Source: Microtetraspora sp. NBRC 13810
GTDB taxonomy: Bacteria > Actinomycetota > Actinomycetes > Streptosporangiales > Streptosporangiaceae
Direction of reading: 5' to 3'
Assembly: GCF_030268685.1 (NCBI RefSeq)
Contig: NZ_BSRQ01000014.1
Coordinates: forward strand, 1-64,000
DNA: 64,000 nt
Below the pieces are notes generated by a model that worked only from the letters and a program-made list of their open reading frames with translations, ran no database searches and was not told the DNA's origin. Position 1 is the stretch's first letter; each line of letters begins with the position of its first letter. Below are positions 15,426 through 23,362 of the stretch, in pieces. The translations under genes were made by a program, and so were the position numbers.

Positions 15426-18400
15426 GGCCGCACCCCTCCCCGGCAGGTTGCCCTCCAGCGTCCCGTCGGTGTCCGGCTCGCTGATCGGGGGGCCCAACAT
15501 CCAGATTGGGCACGCTGCTGGGGATGTGCTGATCGCTCTCGATCGGCCCGGCTACCGGCTGGAGATGCTCGGGGATGCTCCGCCGGTGCGTCTGCCACGT
15601 TCTCGGCGCGGTCCCAGTTACCTGCTGGACGTGCAGCGTCAGGTAGTGCCCTACCGGTCCCGCCCCGCCGAGGAAGAGGCCTTGACCGCTTGGCGGGATG
15701 TCCCGGATGAACCCGTGTCAGTGATCTTGTTGCATGGCCCCGGGGGGCAGGGAAAGACCCGCCTGGCCGCCCACTTCGCCTCCAGAAGCCACGCCGCAGG
15801 GTGGGCGGTGAGCCAGGCGGTGGAGAAAACCCCCCGCCTCCACAACGGCAGTGGCGCCCTCGAGTTGGCCGACAGGCAACCGCTGCTGGTAGTGGTCGAC
15901 TACGCCGAACGCTGGGACTCGTCCATATTGACCCAAATGATCGACGGCCTAGCCTGGGACCTGCCTGGCCGCACCGTCCGCCTGCTGCTGCTGGCTCGCC
16001 CGGGAGAAGACCTGTGGCAGAGCCTATGCGCGCAACTGGACCGTAGTGGCGCCGACCTGGCCGACCCCATCGCCCTGGGCGACTTCACCCCCGCCACCGA
16101 CCGACCGCAGGCCTACCTCCAAGCCGCCGCCGCGTTCGCCGCACACTTGGAGCACAACGGCCCTGTGCCAGGTCCGCCAGCGGACCTGGACCATCCCGAC
16201 TATGCCTCAGCGCTGACCTTGCACATGGCCGCCCTGGCCGCCATCTACGCCGCCCAGGAAGAGGCCCCCGCCCCAAATCGGCCAGGTCTGTCGGACTATC
16301 TGCTCAACCACGAGATGCGCTACTGGCAGGCGACAACACCCGCTTTCACCTCCCCTGCCGTTATTGAGCGCATGGTGTTCCTAGCCACCGTGTTCGGTCC
16401 CCTGGAGGACACTGCCCAGGCACGTAGCCTGCTGCACCGCACCCACCTGGTCGACGGCCCCGCCCAAGCCGGGCTGCTCCTGGACACGCACCGCCGCCTT
16501 TACCCCCCTGCAACACCGGCCCGGCCCGGCCACGCGCCCAGTGAGCGGCTGAGCCACAATGGCTGCCTCGCTGGAGGCGGGATTCTGCTGCCCCTACGCC
16601 CGGACCGGTTCGGCGAGGACTTCATCGCCCACCACCTGCGCTACCACGCCGTCGAGGCGGCCCAGACCCTGACCACCCTCACTGCTGTTACTGCTGGTAG
16701 CTTCAACGACGGGCAGATGGAAGCTGACAGGCTGTCCCGGATGTCGATGCGGCGCTGCCTTATCGTGCTCACCGCCACCGCAGCCCGCCATCCTCAGGCC
16801 CGCACGCTGCTACTAGAACTACTGGACCAGCGGCCAGAGCTGGCCCGGTACGCCACCGCCGATCTCGTCGGATTCATCATCGATCACGCCGAGCACTCCC
16901 TAGCCATGCGCTTCCATGACGCCCTGCCCGACTACGACACCGACCTGCTCCAAGCCGCCAGCAACCTCGCCCTCCACCTACTGCATACTCTGCCCGCCGA
17001 TGCATCCCCCGCGTTGCGGGCCCCCCGCCTTTCAGCCCTAGGGATCCGTCTGTCGTACGTGGGGGACATCCGGGGGGCATTAGAGCCTTCGCGGGAGGCG
17101 GTGGAGCTCTATCGTCGGTTGGCTGAGGTGGAGCCGGAGGCCTACCTGCCCGGCCTCGCAAACAGTTTGAACAACCTCGGGACCCGGTTGTCGGCGGTCG
17201 GGGACATCCGGAGGGCGTTGAAGGCATCGTGGGAGGCGGTGGAACTTTATCGTCAGCTGGATCAGGCGAATCCGGCGGCTCACCTGCCCCGCTTCACGTT
17301 GAGCCTGAACAATCTGGCGACCCAATTGTGGGAAGTGGGTGACAAGCGGAGAGCGGTGGAACTCATACGGGAGGTGGTGGAGTCCAATCGTCACTTGGCC
17401 GAGGCAGATCCAACGGCCTACCTTCCCGACCTCGCGATGAGCTTGAACAACCTGGGGACTCTCTCCTCGGGGGTAGGGGACATCCGGAGAGCGTTGGGAT
17501 CGGTGCGGGAGTCGGTGGAGCTTTACCGTCGGTTGGCCGAGGTGGAACCGGAGGTCCATCTACGTGGTCTCGCGATGAGCTTGAACAATCTGGGGAACTG
17601 CTTGTCGGGGGTAGGGGACATCCGCGGAGCGGTGGAGCCGGTACAGGAGGCGGTGGAGATCCGGCGACGGTTGGCCGAGGCGGAGCCGAAAGCCTACCTG
17701 GCCGACCTGGCGAAAAGCCTGACCACTTTGGGAGCCCGACTGTGGGAGGCAGGGGACAAACACGAGGCGGTGGAACCAGCACGGGAGGCGGTCGAGCTTC
17801 ACCGTCGGTTGGCCGAGGTGGAGCCAGCGGCCAATCTGCCCGGCCTCGCGATGAGCTTGAGCAACCTGGGGGGCTGCTTGTCGGGGGTTGGGGACAAACA
17901 GGGGGCGGTGAGGTCGGTGCGTGAGGCGGTGGAGGTCTATCGTCAGTTGGCTGGAGCGGAGCCGGCGGCCTATCTGCCCAACCTCGCAATCAGCTTGTCC
18001 AACCTGGGGGCTCTTTTGTCAGGGGTGGGGGACAAACGGCGGGCGGTGGAACTGGCACGTGAGGCAGTGGAACTTCACCGTCAATTGGCCGAGGCAGAGC
18101 CGGAGGCATACCTGCCAGATCTCGCAAGCAGCTTGGCCACCCTGGGGACCTTCTTGTCGGAGGTGGGGGACAAACGGGGGGCGGTGGAACTGGCACGTGA
18201 GGCAGTGGAACTTCACCGTCAGTTGGCCGAGGTGGAGCCGGAGGCATATCTGCCTGACCTCGCTCTGAGCCTGTGGACCTATGCACGGGTATGCAACGAG
18301 TCTGAAACAGACCTCCCTGCAGGTCTCTCAGCAGCGGAGGAAGCCATCAGCCACTACCGCTGGTTGGCCGGGAAACTCCCTGGGGTCTTTGGCGGCTTCC

Positions 18401-18579
18401 TGAACGCCGCCCAGAGCACGGCAGCGGAGATCCGGGCCCGGCTTACGCCCGTCATCCGCCGCGATGGCATCGGTAACCTCCTCCGCAACGCCCCGTGCCC
18501 GTGCGGATCGGGAAAGAAGTACAAGCGCTGTCATGGCACGACTGGCGGTGCCACGCTGGCGCCGGACAGCGGCGTCTGA
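15415..18579 (+). CDS. STAND NTPase with N-terminal RHIM-like motif, TPR array and SEC-C tail
   Basis: A 1054-residue NLR-like receptor starting at ATG 15415. SLIGGPNIQIGHAAGDVLI (residues 22-40) repeats the motif of the preceding membrane protein. The NTPase domain has Walker A GPGGQGKT (108-115) and Walker B LLVVVDYAE (157-165). After a helical region come about nine TPR_10-like repeats of 46 residues (about 535-960, for example VELYRRLAEVEPEAYLPGLA). The end (about 1018-1040) is a SEC-C zinc motif, PCPCGSGKKYKRCHG. Expected role: the TPR array senses a trigger, the NTPase oligomerises and its amyloid motif seeds the membrane effector. The trigger is unknown. Confidence 0.8.
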   Translation: MSAEAAPLPGRLPSSVPSVSGSLIGGPNIQIGHAAGDVLIALDRPGYRLEMLGDAPPVRLPRSRRGPSYLLDVQRQVVPYRSRPAEEEALTAWRDVPDEPVSVILLHGPGGQGKTRLAAHFASRSHAAGWAVSQAVEKTPRLHNGSGALELADRQPLLVVVDYAERWDSSILTQMIDGLAWDLPGRTVRLLLLARPGEDLWQSLCAQLDRSGADLADPIALGDFTPATDRPQAYLQAAAAFAAHLEHNGPVPGPPADLDHPDYASALTLHMAALAAIYAAQEEAPAPNRPGLSDYLLNHEMRYWQATTPAFTSPAVIERMVFLATVFGPLEDTAQARSLLHRTHLVDGPAQAGLLLDTHRRLYPPATPARPGHAPSERLSHNGCLAGGGILLPLRPDRFGEDFIAHHLRYHAVEAAQTLTTLTAVTAGSFNDGQMEADRLSRMSMRRCLIVLTATAARHPQARTLLLELLDQRPELARYATADLVGFIIDHAEHSLAMRFHDALPDYDTDLLQAASNLALHLLHTLPADASPALRAPRLSALGIRLSYVGDIRGALEPSREAVELYRRLAEVEPEAYLPGLANSLNNLGTRLSAVGDIRRALKASWEAVELYRQLDQANPAAHLPRFTLSLNNLATQLWEVGDKRRAVELIREVVESNRHLAEADPTAYLPDLAMSLNNLGTLSSGVGDIRRALGSVRESVELYRRLAEVEPEVHLRGLAMSLNNLGNCLSGVGDIRGAVEPVQEAVEIRRRLAEAEPKAYLADLAKSLTTLGARLWEAGDKHEAVEPAREAVELHRRLAEVEPAANLPGLAMSLSNLGGCLSGVGDKQGAVRSVREAVEVYRQLAGAEPAAYLPNLAISLSNLGALLSGVGDKRRAVELAREAVELHRQLAEAEPEAYLPDLASSLATLGTFLSEVGDKRGAVELAREAVELHRQLAEVEPEAYLPDLALSLWTYARVCNESETDLPAGLSAAEEAISHYRWLAGKLPGVFGGFLNAAQSTAAEIRARLTPVIRRDGIGNLLRNAPCPCGSGKKYKRCHGTTGGATLAPDSGV
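18023..18290 (+). repeat. Near-identical tandem TPR units at DNA level
   Basis: Within the STAND gene the units beginning near 18025 and 18163 differ at only a few positions over about 100 bases (shared GTGGGGGACAAACGG start, 138-base period). The earlier units (17050-18020) keep the period but are much more divergent, so the last unit is a recent duplication. Confidence 0.7.
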
Positions 18580-18723
18580 TCACGGTCTCGATCATCCTGC
18601 TGCCGCTCCGCGGTGGTCGACGGCGTACGAGGTGATCAGGGGAGGCGATGGATCCTGATGGAGCCGGTTACTCCACGCATTTGCGGATGATTGAGGAAGG
18701 GCGTCCCCATAGGATGAGCCGTT

Positions 18724-19374
18724 GTGCAGCGGCTCGCTCTCTTCGACCTGGATAACACTCTGGTGGACCTGGACCAGGCGTTTCGGCTGTGGGTCGAGGA
18801 GTTCACCGAGGAGTACGGGTTGGGGCGCGAGGTGGTTGACTGGCTGATCGCGCTCGACCGCGCAGGCTACCCCCATCGAGAGACGTTCTTCACGCAGGTG
18901 CGTGAGCACTACACCTTGTCTGCCCCGGTCGAGGAGTTGTGGGACGGGTATCGCAGGCGTATGCCCTACCTCGTCCACTGCCCGTCCGAAGTCCTGGCGG
19001 GGCTGTCCCGGCTGCGCGCCTCCGGCTGGCTGGTGGCCATCGTCACCAACGGGATGGCCGACAACCAGCTCGGGAAGATCCGGCGGTCAGGGCTCGCCGA
19101 TGTCGTCGATGCCTGGGCGTTGTCGGGAGCCCAGGGTATCCGCAAGCCCGAGGTCGAGCTGTTTCAGATCGCTGCCACTCGCTGTGGGGTGACGCTCGAC
19201 GGCGGGGGATGGATGATCGGGGACAACCTCGTCGCGGACATCGCCGGGGGCTGTGCGGCGGGCCTGCGTACGATCTGGATCGACCGAGGAACGTGGCCCG
19301 ATCACGTCCATGCAGCGGACCATGTGGTCACCGACTTGCTGCAGGCGATGGAAGTCCTGCACAGGCAGCGGTGA
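18724..19374 (+). CDS. HAD-family hydrolase
   Basis: A 216-residue protein with HAD motif I FDLDNTLVDLD (residues 6-16), motif II region AIVTNGM, motif III lysine in IRKPEVELF and motif IV WMIGDNLVADI. The helical cap between motifs I and II marks subfamily IA, the phosphoglycolate phosphatase-like enzymes that act on small phosphate esters. The GTG start at 18724 gives the standard N-terminus. It follows the STAND gene by 145 bases; a functional link is not evident. Confidence 0.85.
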   Translation: MQRLALFDLDNTLVDLDQAFRLWVEEFTEEYGLGREVVDWLIALDRAGYPHRETFFTQVREHYTLSAPVEELWDGYRRRMPYLVHCPSEVLAGLSRLRASGWLVAIVTNGMADNQLGKIRRSGLADVVDAWALSGAQGIRKPEVELFQIAATRCGVTLDGGGWMIGDNLVADIAGGCAAGLRTIWIDRGTWPDHVHAADHVVTDLLQAMEVLHRQR

Positions 19375-19818
19375 GCGCGGCTCACCGGGGGAGTGCCGTA
19401 CAGCACAGAAGCACAGCAACGCAGCCGCACGCCGCCGGTCCACACCGCCCCTCAGCACACCTCTCAGCAGCCCAAGAAGACTGCGAGCAGGGCCGTGCCC
19501 ACAGTTCGCATCGAGGGGCGCAGCGTGACGGAATCTGTCAATTTGATCAAGGCGGTTGAGGTGGGCTAATTCTGTGTCGATTTCTCTGTGGTGTCCTTGC
19601 CAAGGCCGTCGGACTACGGCAAGTTCACACGGTGCCGGCGCCCGAGCATTCCCGCTTGTGGAGTTGGGTCTCGTTGGCGGGCGCTTGCGTCACCGCCAGT
19701 CAGCGCCAGTTTCGTCATGGGCGGCTCCGCCACTAGAGATGCGTGATGGCGTAGCGCCGGAGTAGCGCGGCGTTACGCCTTTCCGTGCTCGTACGGCACC
19801 CGCCAAAGCACTTGGTCC
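19375..19818. terminator. Intergenic region with a hairpin between convergent genes
   Basis: No gene is visible. GGCGTA (19748-19753) and TACGCC (19774-19779) pair around a GC-rich loop that itself can fold, followed by CTTTCC. Placement between the rightward HAD gene and the leftward zinc-finger gene fits a bidirectional terminator, but the hairpin is imperfect. Confidence 0.3.
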
Positions 19819-20013
19819 TCAGTCGTCGACATCGTCAGCGTCGCCCTCGTAGAAACCCAGGCCTCCGCAACCGGGACACTCGGCGCTGACGCTGGTGGAC
19901 TCATCGAGTCCGTCTGGGACGTTTACGGTCCCCGTGCCCTCGCAGTCCTCGCACTCGAACCAGTACTCGTCCGGGTCGTCTCCCGGGCCGTCGACGTTGA
20001 CGCGCTTGCCCAC
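19819..20013 (-). CDS. Small CxxCxGxG zinc-finger-like protein, 64 aa
   Basis: Acidic 64-residue protein with two DnaJ-type knuckles, CEDCEGTGTV and CPGCGGLGF, that together could bind one zinc ion. It begins MGKRVNVDGPGDDPDEYWFE and ends in an aspartate-rich tail. Proteins of this type occur as single genes on actinomycete mobile elements, and the window holds a second one at 121-282. Function unknown. Confidence 0.6.
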   Translation of the reverse strand: MGKRVNVDGPGDDPDEYWFECEDCEGTGTVNVPDGLDESTSVSAECPGCGGLGFYEGDADDVDD

Positions 20014-20081
20014 TAATCCTCTTCAGAATCTCGATCTGAATCTAGCGCCTGACAGCGGAAGCACACCTACTCGGTCCCGCC

Positions 20082-20399
20082 ATGACCGGGATGTTGTTGA
20101 CGATCATGTGCACTGGAATGAACAGAACTTGCGATGCAGCAGCAAACCTCACCAGTTGCCTCGATCCTCGGCTCGATGCGATCTATGACCACCTACTCGA
20201 CCAGGTCACAAACGGCCCACCGTTACTGCACGGGCCAGATAGCAAGGAAACTGCGGACAAGTACATGGAGAGCTGGATAGCCGCGATCAAGAACCTGGGC
20301 GCCGCGGTGGAAACCGATGGCAACGTCGGCCACCAAAGCCACGCTGAGAGCACCTTGGGTGATCCGTCGGCACCTGGTCGAGGCGGCTCAGCAGCCTGA
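20082..20399 (+). CDS. Possible hypothetical protein, 105 aa
   Basis: The segment LDPRLDAIYDHLLDQVTNGP and the following KYMESWIAAIKNLG look like a natural amphipathic helical protein, while the first 25 residues do not. The true start may therefore be downstream or lost. The tail runs into a dispersed repeat copy at 20390-20429. It may be the remnant of a longer gene. Confidence 0.3.
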   Translation: MTGMLLTIMCTGMNRTCDAAANLTSCLDPRLDAIYDHLLDQVTNGPPLLHGPDSKETADKYMESWIAAIKNLGAAVETDGNVGHQSHAESTLGDPSAPGRGGSAA

Positions 20400-20509
20400 T
20401 TGCTACATCTGAAAAGCCGAAGGTCGACGGCCCGAACCCGCGGCGCCGAACCCGGTTGCCGCCCTCTTTCACGTGATCATCCGCCTGGCCATGGCCTCGA
20501 GGTCGAGGC

Positions 20510-20848
20510 TCACGACGCCACCATACGGGCCCGTAGCCTCGTGCTCATCCACTCGGCGTACTGGCGGGCCAGCCCAAAGTCCACGTCGGTGAACCACTCG
20601 CGCCGTCTTGGGGCTTCGTCGCTGAAGCAGAAGCAGATCTGTCGGAGAATCGTTTCGGCCTTGCCATATCCCTCGAACGGCTCCGACACCCAGTAGTCCT
20701 CGATGGTTCGGAGATGCATATGCGCAGGTCGGCGATGCTCGGCCAGCCGTAGTGAGAAGGGTCTGCTGGTCCGGCCAATCTTGATCACGCCGTTGCTGAA
20801 CAGAACCACGTAGATGACGCCGAGCGTGCCGGTCACGGTGACCTCCAT
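20510..20848 (-). CDS. GIY-YIG-like (T5orf172-type) nuclease domain protein
   Basis: A 112-residue protein from ATG 20848. GVIYVVLFSNGVIKIGRTSR (about residues 9-28) matches the GIY-YIG strand pair plus the catalytic arginine of KIGRT, as in T5orf172-type domains found in phage and mobile-element proteins; a downstream Glu (KAETILRQICF) fits the metal ligand. It lies at the right end of the island, next to the tRNA scar, so it is a plausible island-borne nuclease. Confidence 0.6.
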   Translation of the reverse strand: MEVTVTGTLGVIYVVLFSNGVIKIGRTSRPFSLRLAEHRRPAHMHLRTIEDYWVSEPFEGYGKAETILRQICFCFSDEAPRRREWFTDVDFGLARQYAEWMSTRLRARMVAS

Positions 20849-21250
20849 AGGATTGATAGTCGGCTCGGGACGGGACGCTACTCCGGCAGGTTTCCGCTGT
20901 CTGGGAAACCGCGAGGGCACAGGCCGAAAGGGCCCACGCCCTGCTTGTCACTCGCGCTATCGGAACGACAGCGGGCAAGCCGCCACGGCTGACGTCCGCT
21001 GTTGTGACCCAGGAATCGCAGTTCCTGGCGACGGCAACGTCCCCAGCGCCCTCGGGGATGGCTCGCTCGGCTTGGTGACACGGCGCAGCAGTCATACCAG
21101 CACGATCATCGCCGTGGACCGACTGTCTCCGTTGCAGTTCCCGTTGCATTCCGCTCGCGACCACCAGCATCCGCTGATGCCCGCGATGCCCTCTGACCTG
21201 CGTGTACGGACATCAGTGGAAGCGCGCGGACACCGCCCAGTGGCCGATAC
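20849..21250. other. Intergenic region at the island's right end
   Basis: No coding frame is convincing. A minus-strand frame (21092-21412) contains the GIEPLTYALR string that is a well-known artefact of translating tRNA-flanking sequence, so it is not a gene. Confidence 0.4.
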
Positions 21251-21300
21251 GAGGGCTCGTAATGCGTAGGTCAAGGGTTCGATTCCCTTAGGCGGCTCCA
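21251..21300 (+). tRNA. 3' half of tRNA-Thr(CGT): attachment-site scar
   Basis: From CTCGTAA (anticodon CGT at 21258-21260) the sequence continues as TGCGTAGGTC, a T-arm AAGGGTTCGATTCCCTT (21273-21289) and the acceptor strand AGGCGGCTCCA ending at 21300. The 5' partner GCCGCCT, the D-arm and the 5' anticodon stem are absent upstream, so this is only the 3' half. Integrases of actinomycete elements recombine within the anticodon-to-3' segment of tRNA genes, so this is best read as an att site marking the right edge of the island. Confidence 0.75.
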
Positions 21301-21313
21301 CGGTTTGACCAGC

Positions 21314-21348
21314 AGAAACGCCCCGGACCAGAGGTCCGGGGCGTTTCT
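21314..21348 (+). terminator. Strong hairpin after the tRNA-Thr fragment
   Basis: Perfect 16-base-pair stem (21314-21329 with 21333-21348) and three-base loop: AGAAACGCCCCGGACC pairs with GGTCCGGGGCGTTTCT. The TTTCT end on either strand makes it usable in both directions. It lies 14 bases after the CCA end, where the tRNA terminator is expected. Confidence 0.85.
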
Positions 21349-21404
21349 CGTGACAGGGATAGTTGACAGGGGAGAGCGTGCAGGCCGGTGCACGCTCTCC
21401 GCGA

Positions 21405-21629
21405 TCACTCAAGGGCGAGGCGGCCGACCCCGTCGAACTCGCCGGCCTTCATCCCGCGCCAGAAGGCGAACCACTCCCGGCCGGTGAACCGCAGCACCGG
21501 GCCGCCCGGGTCCTTGCTGTCCCGCACGAGGATCATCTCGTCCTGCTCGGCGACCTCTACGCAGTCGTTTCCACCCCCGCTGTAGGACGACTTGCGCCAG
21601 ACAAGGGAATCACCGTTTTCTATAGTCAC
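21405..21629 (-). CDS. DUF397 protein
   Basis: A 74-residue protein with the DUF397 hallmarks WRKSSYSGGGNDCVEVAE, VRDSKDPGGPVLRF and WFAFWRGMKAGEFD. DUF397 proteins are paired with XRE-DUF5753 regulators throughout sporulating actinomycetes (compare the BldB-like and Scr modules). The regulator gene lies directly upstream, three bases away, so the pair is co-transcribed. Confidence 0.9.
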   Translation of the reverse strand: MTIENGDSLVWRKSSYSGGGNDCVEVAEQDEMILVRDSKDPGGPVLRFTGREWFAFWRGMKAGEFDGVGRLALE

Positions 21630-21632
21630 TCA

Positions 21633-22433
21633 TTACTCCTTTACGAGGCGGGAGAGGAAGTCTCTCGTATCCGCAGGGGACAATGATGCACCAACTATCC
21701 GCTCAAACCGACTTTCGATCTTGGATACGCGGTCTGGTGAATCTTCAAATGTGTCCCCTGCAACACTTTCTACATACGCCACATCTGGATCACACTCCGG
21801 GAATCCCAAAATCACAAAGTGCCCTTCTAGTCCAGCATGGATGCCAGCCGAAAAAGGCATGATCTGCAGCGTGATATTCGTACGGCGACTCAGAGCTAGA
21901 AGCGCGCCGATTTGCTCCCGCCGTACCGCCGCAGTGGCGACCTGCCGCCGGACGGCCATCTCGTCCAGCACAGCGTGCAACTTCGGTGCGTCCCGCCGGT
22001 CCAGGATCGCCCGGCGAGCCATACGAGCTGCCACCCGTCGCTCCACGTCGGCCGCGTCCGCATCGGGCCAGCTGGCCTGGATGACTGCCCGCGCGTACGC
22101 CTCTGTCTGCAGGAGCCCGGGAATGAGTTGGGGCTGCCAGGAGCGGATGGTGGTGGCCTCGTCCTCCAGTGCGACGAACGGGCCTGTGAAGGCGTCCCCG
22201 TAGCTCGCCCACCATCGCCGCCGGCGGGCGTCGCGCGCCAGCTGCTCCAGCTCGTCCACCCGCTCGGGGGCGACCTGGTAGAGGGCGAGCAGGTCTCCCA
22301 GAGCGCCGGGGGCCGGCCGAGTATGGGCCGTCTCGATGCGGCTGAGCTTCGAGGCGCTCCAGCCCACCGTTTTGGCGACCTCTTCCAGGCTTAGGCCCTT
22401 AGAGTCACGCAGCGTCCGTAACTCGCGCCCCAC
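21633..22433 (-). CDS. XRE-family regulator with DUF5753 domain
   Basis: A 266-residue protein: helix-turn-helix at residues 4-60 (LRTLRDSKGLSLEEVAKTVG, SASKLSRIE) and a DUF5753 domain at about 80-260 (IPGLLQTEAYARAV, ITLQIMPFSAGIHAG). It works with the DUF397 protein as a two-part regulatory module, probably as antagonist pair. GTG 22433 is the first start after an in-frame TAG; no RBS is obvious. Confidence 0.9.
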   Translation of the reverse strand: MGRELRTLRDSKGLSLEEVAKTVGWSASKLSRIETAHTRPAPGALGDLLALYQVAPERVDELEQLARDARRRRWWASYGDAFTGPFVALEDEATTIRSWQPQLIPGLLQTEAYARAVIQASWPDADAADVERRVAARMARRAILDRRDAPKLHAVLDEMAVRRQVATAAVRREQIGALLALSRRTNITLQIMPFSAGIHAGLEGHFVILGFPECDPDVAYVESVAGDTFEDSPDRVSKIESRFERIVGASLSPADTRDFLSRLVKE

Positions 22434-22525
22434 CTGCGCATGCGCACGCTGGGTCTATATGAATCGGTCATTTATTATCCATTTGGCTGCGACAAATAGG
22501 CGAGGGGTGTCGCGGCGCTGGTACA

Positions 22526-23266
22526 TCATTTCAGCCACAGATCAATGGAGTAGTCCAGTGTGAACCGATCGGCAGGCCGCACGATATCCCGGGCAACCTC
22601 GCCGACTCGATCGCCGCACAACATCCGGCGCCGCACGGCCACCACGGGGATGCCCTCGCCGAGCCGGAGGAGCTGTTTCTCCTCTGGGGTCGGCATCCGG
22701 GCACCCACAGCCTCCTCGATGCGCGTCACAGGGCGCCCCAGGGAGACCAGGCGGGCGAGCGGTCCGCCGGGCCACGGCCGATCTGCCTCCGCGGCCGCCA
22801 GGGCGCCGACCAACTCCGTAGGCATGTAGCTGTGGGCGATCTCCTCGGCGCGGTCGCCGGCGTACCGGACCAGCACCCGGCGCAGCACCGGCGCGCCGGC
22901 CTCCACCGCCAGCAGCTCCGCGAGCTCGTCGTCGGCGCCGACGACCCGCCCGGTCACCGTCGTGGTGACGTGCGCCTCGGCGGTAGGGAGGCGGCCATGG
23001 GCTACGTCACGGTAGCGCTCCACGTCCAAGCGGCGGACCGGCTGTGCGGATCGGACGATCGTGCCTGCGCGGTAGCGGGTGTCGACGAGGCCGTCCGCGG
23101 CCAGCTGTGCGATAGCGCGGCGCACGGTGCCATGGGAGACGCCCCAGGAGTCGATCAGCTCGGCGATCGTCGGCAGCCGGCTGCCGGGCGGATAGGTGCC
23201 GTCCTGGATCGCCCGCCGGAGCCTCTCCGCCAGCCGGACAGACACCGGCCGGTCGTCTCGGGGCAC
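22526..23266 (-). CDS. GntR-family regulator with UTRA domain
   Basis: A 246-residue HutC-subfamily regulator. The winged helix occupies residues 8-72 (LAERLRRAIQDGTYPPGSRL, SHGTVRRAIAQLAADGLV). The UTRA ligand-binding domain spans about 95-240 (VLRRVLVRYAGDRAEEIAHS, ARMPTPEEKQLLRLGEGIPV). The ligand is unknown. It lies 96 bases downstream of a second UTRA regulator on the same strand; the gap contains a TGCATGCA palindrome (23333-23340) flanked by TTT and CAAA. Confidence 0.85.
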   Translation of the reverse strand: MPRDDRPVSVRLAERLRRAIQDGTYPPGSRLPTIAELIDSWGVSHGTVRRAIAQLAADGLVDTRYRAGTIVRSAQPVRRLDVERYRDVAHGRLPTAEAHVTTTVTGRVVGADDELAELLAVEAGAPVLRRVLVRYAGDRAEEIAHSYMPTELVGALAAAEADRPWPGGPLARLVSLGRPVTRIEEAVGARMPTPEEKQLLRLGEGIPVVAVRRRMLCGDRVGEVARDIVRPADRFTLDYSIDLWLK

Positions 23267-23362
23267 TGCTCCTGTCCTTGCCGCTCATTGGATGCGGCTC
23301 AGGCTGACAGTCCCTGGTCGGGCGGGCATTTTTGCATGCACAAAGCAGTGTCATCGTGTTTA

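Noticed and set aside
21224-21300. A complete tRNA gene at this place
   Set aside because: No 5' acceptor strand complementary to AGGCGGC and no D-arm can be found upstream of the anticodon loop; only the 3' half is present.
21092-21412. A minus-strand frame containing the string GIEPLTYALR
   Set aside because: This is a known artefact of translating the antisense strand of tRNA 3' ends; the tRNA fragment at 21251-21300 explains it.
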